Source: Alphaproteobacteria bacterium (GTDB taxonomy: Bacteria > Myxococcota_A > UBA796 > GCA-2862545). From it: a stretch of 64,000 nucleotides of DNA. Below, in pieces: positions 58,313-64,000 of this stretch. The stretch lies in contig JACKEP010000018.1 of NCBI GenBank assembly GCA_020632915.1, positions 66,894-130,893 on the forward strand, written 5' to 3'. The notes under the pieces are model-generated. The model did not search any database. It saw only the letters and a list, made by a program, of their open reading frames with translations, and was not told the origin of the DNA. Numbering within the stretch: the stretch's first letter is position 1; the number at the start of each line of letters is the position of its first letter. The position numbers and the translations under genes were made by a program.

Positions 58313-60052
58313 TCACGCCATCGCCGACCGACGCCGCGTGGGCAGCTCGCCGATCACGGTGGTGCCCGCGCCGGGCGCGGACTCGATGCGCACGCCACCG
58401 CCGAGCAGGGTCGCCCGCTCCTGCATGCTCATCAGCCCCAGGCCGCTCGACAGCTCGTGGCGCGGGCTCGGGGCGGCCGGATCGAAGCCCTGGCCGTCGT
58501 CCTCGATGCGCACCTGGACGCGTTCGGCGTCGATCGTCAGCCCGATGTCGACGGCCGTGGCGCGGGCGTGGCGCGACACGTTGGTCAGCGACTCCTGCAC
58601 GATGCGGTAGATCGCCAGGCGGGCCGTGGGCGACAGGCTGTGCTCGAGCTCGCGGCCGGTGACCTGCACGTGGCAGTCGAGCGCGTGGGTCTCGCGGGCG
58701 TCGTCGGCCAGGCGCTGGAGCCCTGCCACCAGGCCGAGCTCGTCGAGGACGGACGGGTGCAGGCCGCGCGCCAGGCGGCTCATGTCGCCGACCACGCCGC
58801 GCAGCTGGTCGGCGAGCATCGCGGCGAGCTGCTGCTGGGCCTCGTCGGTGAGCGTGTTGGCGAGCGCGCGGAGGCCGACGAGCAGGGCGGTGAGGCTCTG
58901 GCCGGTCTCGTCGTGCAGCTCTCGGGCCAGGTGGCGGCGCTCGTTCTCCTGCACCTCCAGCACCGTCTCCAGGTAGCGCTCGCGCAGCGCCTCGGCGGTG
59001 CGGGCCAGGGTGATGTCGGCCACGATGTGGATGGCGCGGTGGTAGGGCGTGGTCTCGTCGCCCACCGGGTAGACCGAGTGGCGCACCCAGCGGACGTCGT
59101 CGTTGACCTGCAGGCGGTAGACGTGGTCCTTGCCGTCGGGGTCGGTGGGCATGCGCGCGGTGTCTTCGGGGTGCACGCGGGCGCGCCAGATGTCGGGGTC
59201 GGCGGCGAGCCGCGTCCGCGACAGGTGGAAGATGTCGTCGAAGGCCGGGTTGGCGTAGACCACGCGGTGGGCGCGCAGGTCGTGCATCCACATGCCCTGG
59301 CCAATGTTCTCGGCGATCTGGCGCACGTTGAGCTGCGACATGCGCAGCGCCGCGTTGGTGCGCTCGAGGTCGGAGTAGGCCTCGACGAGATCCCGCGACG
59401 TCGAGAGCCGGCTCTGCTCGTAGTACCAGCCGATGAACGACACGAAGCCCAGCAGGATGATCTGGGCGCGCAGCACGTTGTCGGGCGCGTTGGTGGGCGG
59501 GGCGAGCGTGAGCGGGAAGGCCACGCCGTGGGTGTCGAGCACGTACATGCCGAACAGCTCGAGCAGCACGAGCGTGAACGCGAACAGGATGGAGCGCGGC
59601 CCCGACAGGAACGCCGCGAACATCGGCACGGCGGCGAGCCACCACGTCACCGGGGCGCGGAAGCCGCCGTGCACCATGCCGAGGAAGCCGAACATCACGG
59701 CGAGCGAGACGGTGAGGATGTAGGCGAGGGTGTCGGGCTTGGACACCACCCGCGCGGCGAGGGCGATCGACAGGTTGATCAGCGCCGCGAACAGCACGGC
59801 GGTGACGACCGGACGGGGCAGGTAGACCGAGCCGACCTGCAGCGCGGGCGTCCAGTCGAGCATCAGCGCGAGCAGCACCTCCACGGCCATCAGCGCCAGC
59901 GCGCTGGCGACGACGAGGCGGGCCTGGCGCGTGGCCTCCAGGTCGCGGCGGATCGGCTCCGACAGGAACCACTCGAGCACCCGCTCGACGCTGCGCTGCA
60001 GCGGCGGCACCGGCGGCTGGTCGGCGGGGGTGATGCCCGGCGAGGTGGACAT
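58313..60052 (-). CDS. PAS sensor histidine kinase, HisKA_3 type
   Basis: This encodes 579 residues. After about 40 cytoplasmic residues there are about six hydrophobic helices (residues 45-210) of MASE-like layout. A PAS domain follows (IAENIGQGMWMHDLRAHRVVY to HIVADITLART, about 240-350). The HisKA_3 dimerisation domain has ENERRHLARELHDETGQSLT with the phospho-His near residue 378, and the ATPase domain has IVQESLTNVSRHARA, EDDGQGFDP and GLGLMSMQERA. Such kinases pair with NarL/LuxR-type regulators; none is adjacent, though one lies at 16630. The ligand is unknown. Confidence 0.88.
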   Translation of the reverse strand: MSTSPGITPADQPPVPPLQRSVERVLEWFLSEPIRRDLEATRQARLVVASALALMAVEVLLALMLDWTPALQVGSVYLPRPVVTAVLFAALINLSIALAARVVSKPDTLAYILTVSLAVMFGFLGMVHGGFRAPVTWWLAAVPMFAAFLSGPRSILFAFTLVLLELFGMYVLDTHGVAFPLTLAPPTNAPDNVLRAQIILLGFVSFIGWYYEQSRLSTSRDLVEAYSDLERTNAALRMSQLNVRQIAENIGQGMWMHDLRAHRVVYANPAFDDIFHLSRTRLAADPDIWRARVHPEDTARMPTDPDGKDHVYRLQVNDDVRWVRHSVYPVGDETTPYHRAIHIVADITLARTAEALRERYLETVLEVQENERRHLARELHDETGQSLTALLVGLRALANTLTDEAQQQLAAMLADQLRGVVGDMSRLARGLHPSVLDELGLVAGLQRLADDARETHALDCHVQVTGRELEHSLSPTARLAIYRIVQESLTNVSRHARATAVDIGLTIDAERVQVRIEDDGQGFDPAAPSPRHELSSGLGLMSMQERATLLGGGVRIESAPGAGTTVIGELPTRRRSAMA

Positions 60053-60143
60053 GGAGGCTCCGTCTTGCAGCGCGCATCCTAGCGCGTCACGGTGGGCACC
60101 ACGGTGTGCGGCGAGGTTGCACGCCCCCGGAGGCGCTGGCGCA

Positions 60144-61835
60144 GTGCAGGTGGTGATCCCGATGGCGGGCTTCGGCGAGCGCTTCCGCCGCGCCGGCCAC
60201 GACCGCCCCAAGCCGTTGATCGAGGTCGACGGCCGCCCGATGATCGCCCACGTGGTCGACCTGTTCCCCGGCGTCGACGACCCGGTGTTCCTGGTCAACG
60301 CCGACCACCTCGCCGAGCCCGCGTGGAGGATGGAGGCCACGCTGCGGGCGCTGCGGCCCCGCGGGCGCATCGTCCCGGTGCCGTCCCACCGCCTGGGCCC
60401 CGTCCACACGCTGCTGCACGGCCTCGACGTCCTCGACCTCGACGCGCCCGTGATCGTCAGCGTCTGCGACCTCAACTTCCCGTGGGACTTCAACCACTTT
60501 CGAGGGTGGATCACCCAGTCCGGCGCCGACGGGTGCGTGGTGGCCTACCGCGGCTTCCACCCACACCTGCTCCACTCGGTGCACTACGCCTTCTGCCGCA
60601 CCGTCGGTGACCGGGTCGCCGAGATCCGCGAGAAGTACGCATTCACCGATGATCCCATCGGAAACCTCGAGTACTGCTCGAACGGTGTGTACTGGTGGCG
60701 GACCGGGCGGATGCTCGTCGAGGCGCTCACCGTCGTGCACGGCGACGTCGCCCTGGCCATCGCCGGCGAGCACTACCCGAGCCAGCTGTTCCAGCCGATG
60801 GTGGAGGCCGGCCTCGACGTCGTGGTCTACCCGGTCAAGCACTACCTGCAGTGGGGCAACCCGCGCGATCTGGAGGAGTACCGCCACCACGCCGCGGCCT
60901 TCGCGGCGCGGGTGCGGCCCTGGCCACGCGCGGCCGCGCTGCCGGGCACGCTGCTCGTGCCGATGGCGGGGCTCGGCCAGCGCTTCGCCGACGCCGGGTA
61001 CACCACGCCCAAGCCGCTGGTGCCGGTCAACGGCGGCCCGATGGCGGTGGCCGCAGCCCGCGACCTGCCGCGCTGCGCGCGCCAGGTGTTCGTGGTGCGC
61101 GACGACATGGACGGCGTCGACGCCGTGGTCGACGCGCTCGACGCCGCGTTCCCCGGGTGCGGCGTGGTGCACCTCGCCGGTCCCACCGACGGCCAGGCCC
61201 GCACGGTGGCGCTCGGCATCGCCGACGGCGACGTCGACCTCGACGCGCCCTTGGTGATCGGCACCTGCGACAACGGCCTGCGCTACGACGACGCGGCCCA
61301 CACCGCGGCCCTGTCGCAGGCCGACGTCCTCGTGTGGGCGATGCGGGGCCACCCGGGCGCGGTGCAGCACCCGCGGATGTACGGCTGGATCGACGCCGAC
61401 GCGGCGGGCCGGGTGCGGCGCATGTCGGTCAAGGTCCCGCTCGACGACCCGGCCCACGATCCCGCCGTGGTGGGTGTGTTCTCGTTCCGGCGCGCCGCGG
61501 ACTACCTCGCCGCGTTCCAGCGTCTGGCGGCCCGCGACGGGCGCGTGCGTGGCGAGCTCTACGTCGACACGCTGATCGACGACTGTCTCGCGCTCGGCCT
61601 CGACGTCGCGGTCTTCGAGGTCGACCACTACTACGGCTGGGGCACGCCCGACGACGTGCGCACCTACGCCTACTGGCAGGCCTGCCTGCACACGTGGCCC
61701 GACCACCCGTACCGGCTCGAAGCCGACGGCGACGTCGACCCGGACGCGCTGCCTGCGCTGGCGGCCGACGCCGCGCCGCTCGTGCCGCCGCCTGCGTGGC
61801 CCCGCGGCGCTGGCCCCACGCCGGGAAGCGAATAG
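60144..61835 (+). CDS. Double nucleotidyltransferase (two NTP_transferase domains)
   Basis: This encodes 563 residues from the GTG at 60144, which has GGAGG upstream. There are two similar domains in tandem. The first starts VQVVIPMAGFGERFRRAGHD and has RPKPLIEVDGRPMI; the second, near residue 269, has LLVPMAGLGQRFADAGYTTP with KPLVPVNGGP. Both have the GxGxRF and PKPL motifs of sugar-phosphate nucleotidyltransferases, which make NDP-sugars. The two halves differ clearly, so they may have different substrates. It is first in an operon with a glycosyltransferase and a GDPD-like gene. Confidence 0.8.
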   Translation: MQVVIPMAGFGERFRRAGHDRPKPLIEVDGRPMIAHVVDLFPGVDDPVFLVNADHLAEPAWRMEATLRALRPRGRIVPVPSHRLGPVHTLLHGLDVLDLDAPVIVSVCDLNFPWDFNHFRGWITQSGADGCVVAYRGFHPHLLHSVHYAFCRTVGDRVAEIREKYAFTDDPIGNLEYCSNGVYWWRTGRMLVEALTVVHGDVALAIAGEHYPSQLFQPMVEAGLDVVVYPVKHYLQWGNPRDLEEYRHHAAAFAARVRPWPRAAALPGTLLVPMAGLGQRFADAGYTTPKPLVPVNGGPMAVAAARDLPRCARQVFVVRDDMDGVDAVVDALDAAFPGCGVVHLAGPTDGQARTVALGIADGDVDLDAPLVIGTCDNGLRYDDAAHTAALSQADVLVWAMRGHPGAVQHPRMYGWIDADAAGRVRRMSVKVPLDDPAHDPAVVGVFSFRRAADYLAAFQRLAARDGRVRGELYVDTLIDDCLALGLDVAVFEVDHYYGWGTPDDVRTYAYWQACLHTWPDHPYRLEADGDVDPDALPALAADAAPLVPPPAWPRGAGPTPGSE

Positions 61836-61883
61836 GACGACGGCGGTGGGGGGCTGCCGGCCGGCCCCGCCCCGAGGGAGCCG

Positions 61884-62630
61884 ATGCCCGCGTCCGACCC
61901 CACCAGCCCGCCGTCCACGCCGACGCTGTCGCTGGTGATCCCCTGCTACAACGAGGCGGCCAACCTGCCGCTGCTCGTCGACCGCTGCGCCGTGGTCTTC
62001 GCCGACCGTGACGACGTCGAGGTCGTCCTCGTCGACAACGGCTCCACCGACGCCACGCCCGACGTGCTCCCCGGGCTGCTGGCCCCCCATCCGTTCCTCC
62101 GGTCGGTGCGGGTCGAGCCCAACCAGGGCTACGGCGGCGGCATCCTCGCGGGCCTGCGCGCGGCGCGCGGCCGGGTGCTCGGCTGGACCCACGCCGACCT
62201 GCAGACCGATCCGCAGGACGCGCTCATCGGCCTCGAGCGCTTCGAGCGCGCCGACGATCCGGACCTGCTGTTCGCCAAGGGACGTCGCTTCGGGCGCCCC
62301 GTCACCGACGTGGTGTTCACCGTGGGCATGGCCGTGTTCGAGACGGCGCTGCTGCGCGCCCCGCTCTGGGACATCAACGCCCAGCCCACGCTGTTCGGGC
62401 GGGGCTTCTTCGAGCGCTGGTCCGACCCGCCCACCGACTTCTCCCTCGACCTGTTCGCCTACTACGAGGCCACGCGGCAGGGCCTGGAGGTCACGCGCTT
62501 CCCGGTCTACTTCGGCCAGCGCGCCCATGGTGTCAGCCGCTGGAACGTCGACTGGACGAGCCGGGCGAAGTTCATCCGCCGCACCGTCGACTACAGCCTG
62601 ACGATGGCGCGGGCGCGGCGCGGCCGGTGA
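61884..62630 (+). CDS. Glycosyltransferase family 2
   Basis: This encodes 248 residues. The GT-A pattern is LSLVIPCYNEAANLPLLVDR, VVLVDNGSTDATPDVL, VEPNQGYGGGILAGLRAARG and TLFGRGFFERW. The HADLQTDP phrase supplies the DxD-like metal site. The layout resembles DPM1/ArnC-like or GtrB-type enzymes that put a sugar on a polyprenyl carrier. The stop overlaps the GDPD-like gene by 4 bases, and the gene starts 48 bases after the nucleotidyltransferase. A GtrA-like flippase at 63246 is close by but on the other strand. It is probably membrane-associated. The sugar is unknown. Confidence 0.85.
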   Translation: MPASDPTSPPSTPTLSLVIPCYNEAANLPLLVDRCAVVFADRDDVEVVLVDNGSTDATPDVLPGLLAPHPFLRSVRVEPNQGYGGGILAGLRAARGRVLGWTHADLQTDPQDALIGLERFERADDPDLLFAKGRRFGRPVTDVVFTVGMAVFETALLRAPLWDINAQPTLFGRGFFERWSDPPTDFSLDLFAYYEATRQGLEVTRFPVYFGQRAHGVSRWNVDWTSRAKFIRRTVDYSLTMARARRGR

Positions 62631-63223
62631 TCGTCGTCGCCCACCGGCGCAACACGGTGGCGGAGCTGGCCGCCACCCCACCCGAGCTCGGCGTCGAGGT
62701 CGACGTGCGCAGCTTCGGGGACCGGCTGGTGGTCGTCCACGATCCGTTCGTCGACGGCGTGCCGTTCGAGACGTGGCTTCGGGGCTACCGGCACGCGCTG
62801 CTGGTGGTCAACACCAAGGAGGAGGGGCTGGTCGAGCACGTGCTGCCCGTGCTGCGGGCCCACGGCGTCGAGCGCTTCTTCTTCCTCGGGCCGCCTGTGC
62901 CCGAGCTGCTGCCGTTCGCCGCACACGGGGAGCGCCGGTTCAGCGTGCGGGTCAGCGAGGTGCACCACCCTGGCACGGCGTTGGCCCTGGCCGACCGGGT
63001 GGACTGGGTGTGGCTCGACGGCTTCGCCGGCTTCCCGGTCGACGCCGCCACCGCACGGGCGCTGCACGACGCGGGGCTGGCGGTCTGCCTCGTGAGTCCC
63101 GAGCTGTACGGTCGCGACCCGGACGAGGTGGACGCCTACGCCGCGGCCGCGCGGGCCACGGGCGTGCCGTTCGCCGCCGTGTGCACCCGGCAGGTCGCGC
63201 GCTGGCAGCGGCTCACCGGCTGA
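62627..63223 (+). CDS. GDPD-like phosphodiesterase
   Basis: This encodes 198 residues. The GTG at 62627 overlaps the stop of the glycosyltransferase gene. The start VIVVAHRRNTVAEL, then GVEVDVRSFGDRLVVVHDPF, shows the GDPD catalytic sites (HR, ExD, HD). Glycerophosphodiester phosphodiesterases of this TIM-barrel family are usually 230-300 residues; this one is short. It ends RQVARWQRLTG. In an operon with sugar transferases, it may act on a glycerophosphate-modified glycan (inference). Confidence 0.75.
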   Translation: MIVVAHRRNTVAELAATPPELGVEVDVRSFGDRLVVVHDPFVDGVPFETWLRGYRHALLVVNTKEEGLVEHVLPVLRAHGVERFFFLGPPVPELLPFAAHGERRFSVRVSEVHHPGTALALADRVDWVWLDGFAGFPVDAATARALHDAGLAVCLVSPELYGRDPDEVDAYAAAARATGVPFAAVCTRQVARWQRLTG

Positions 63224-63245
63224 GCGCGGGCCCCAGGTCGGGTCG

Positions 63246-63659
63246 TCAGGCGCCGCGGAACACCCAGAGGCGCTGTCCGAGGAAGTTGAGCACCATCGAG
63301 CAGCCCGTGGCGACGACGAACGCCACCGGGAGCCAGGCGGCCGCGGGCAGGGGACTCGTCGCCAACACGGCCAGGCTCACCTCGTTCGCACCCACGTTCA
63401 CGGCCCAGGCCACGCCGTAGAGCGCCACGAAGCGGGCGGTCTGGGCGTGATCGCGGCGGTGGTCGCCGAAGGTCCAGTACTTGTTGAGGACGAACGCCAC
63501 GGTGGTGCCGACGACGAACGACAGGGTCTTGGACAGGCCGGTGGCGTCGGGCAGGATCGTGGCGAGCAGGGCGGTGTAGACCGACAGGTCGGCGAGCGTG
63601 GCGATGCCACCCGCGACGACGAAGCGGACGATCTGCCCGAGCGTGCGACGGTCGATCAT
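63246..63659 (-). CDS. GtrA-like membrane protein
   Basis: This encodes 137 residues with four hydrophobic helices and the phrases IVRFVVAGGIATLADLSVYT, FVVGTTVAFVLNKYWTFGDH and SMVLNFLGQRLWVF, which mark the GtrA family. GtrA-like proteins may flip polyprenyl-linked sugars across the membrane. The ATG at 63659 overlaps the stop of the binding-protein gene (ATGA). Lipid-linked sugar work in this part of the window (60,144-63,223) makes a joint role possible though the strands differ. Confidence 0.85.
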   Translation of the reverse strand: MIDRRTLGQIVRFVVAGGIATLADLSVYTALLATILPDATGLSKTLSFVVGTTVAFVLNKYWTFGDHRRDHAQTARFVALYGVAWAVNVGANEVSLAVLATSPLPAAAWLPVAFVVATGCSMVLNFLGQRLWVFRGA

Positions 63660-64000
63660 GCGGAGGCCGCCCTGTCGTCGGGACCCGGCCAGGACGCCAC
63701 GGCGGCCGCCAGGCGCTGCAGGCCGCCCGCCATGCCGGTGCCGTGCCAGGTGCACGCCTCCCCGTCGAGCAGCACGAAGCGCTGGCGCGGCAGGCCCGTC
63801 GCGGCGGCGAGCGCGTCGGCGTGGCGTGCCTGGAACGGGAAGGGCTCCGACGGGAGGACGACGACGTCCGGCGACGCCGCCGCGAGCGCGTCCACCGAGA
63901 TCGTCGGGAAGCGGTCCTCGGCGTCGGCGAACACGTTGCGCACGCCAGCCTCGGCGAGCATCGCGTGCACGAACGTGTCGGCGTTGGCGGTCATCCACGG
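63656..64000 (-). CDS. Periplasmic binding protein (BtuF/FhuD-like), C-terminal part
   Basis: Only the last 114 codons or so are in the window; the start lies past base 64000. The phrase ANADTFVHAMLAEAGVRNVF and then DVVVLPSEPFPF match the C-terminal lobe of helical-backbone metal-receptor proteins (vitamin B12 or siderophore type), as in TVSGDTFISDML. It ends in ASWPGPDDRAASA. The stop overlaps the GtrA-like gene. The missing N-terminus prevents assigning the ligand. Confidence 0.7.
   Translation of the reverse strand, partial: PWMTANADTFVHAMLAEAGVRNVFADAEDRFPTISVDALAAASPDVVVLPSEPFPFQARHADALAAATGLPRQRFVLLDGEACTWHGTGMAGGLQRLAAAVASWPGPDDRAASA

Noticed and set aside
1..64000. CRISPR array or cas genes near the defence island
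   Set aside because: No regularly spaced direct repeats and no Cas-like motifs are seen; the tandem repeats found are coding (MopE and TDT).

Overview
This window is very GC-rich (about 70% or more by eye) and densely coded on both strands, with no gene-free stretch longer than about 220 bases. The gene content suggests an uncultured Myxococcota or related deltaproteobacterial lineage. The signs are many small lipoproteins with Asp/Thr-rich linkers, a giant MopE-type repeat protein, a TIGR02147/DUF4423 regulator and several PPC-domain secreted proteins. This taxonomic guess is inference; no marker gene fixes it.

Region 1 (1-22,200) is ordinary chromosome. It holds lipoproteins, a PhoD-like phosphatase, catalase-peroxidase KatG, two phosphotransferases, the MopE-repeat giant, a thioredoxin-like lipoprotein and an HtrA-like protein that has lost its catalytic serine. 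A LuxR-type regulator, an atypical SDR, and a hydrolase/MarR pair with a palindromic candidate operator follow.

Region 2 (22,333-41,563) is a defence island next to a tRNA-Asn gene, all on the minus strand. In transcription order the operon is: SNF2 helicase (drmD), large adenine methylase (drmMI), a small PD-(D/E)XK-like nuclease, an McrB-like AAA ATPase, a DUF2357/COG1700-type nuclease, DrmA helicase and DrmB (DUF1998). This is a class 1 DISARM gene set with an McrBC-like (type IV restriction-like) pair plus one extra nuclease gene inserted between methylase and drmA. No PLD-type drmC is visible. Five of the six junctions are stop/start overlaps or nearly so, so the whole set looks like one translationally coupled unit. 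A DUF3800 gene lies just upstream, and a frameshifted tyrosine integrase whose catalytic Tyr aligns with Cys sits between it and the tRNA.

Region 3 (41,600-48,900) holds a gamma-glutamylcyclotransferase-like gene, a lipase-maturation-factor-like membrane protein divergent from a ceramidase-like lipoprotein, a radical SAM protein fused to a glycosyltransferase-like domain, and an HSDL2-like SDR.

Region 4 (48,920-55,520) is a tandem array of five paralogous secreted lipoproteins with PPC-like domains. The first two lie in a 1,166-base tandem duplication; the last three carry an extra C-terminal beta-rich domain and look mosaic.

Region 5 (55,690-64,000) holds a sulfatase-like hydrolase, a PAS/HisKA_3 sensor kinase, an operon of double nucleotidyltransferase, family 2 glycosyltransferase and GDPD-like protein (probably polysaccharide or glycolipid synthesis), and a GtrA-like flippase coupled to a periplasmic binding protein cut by the window edge.
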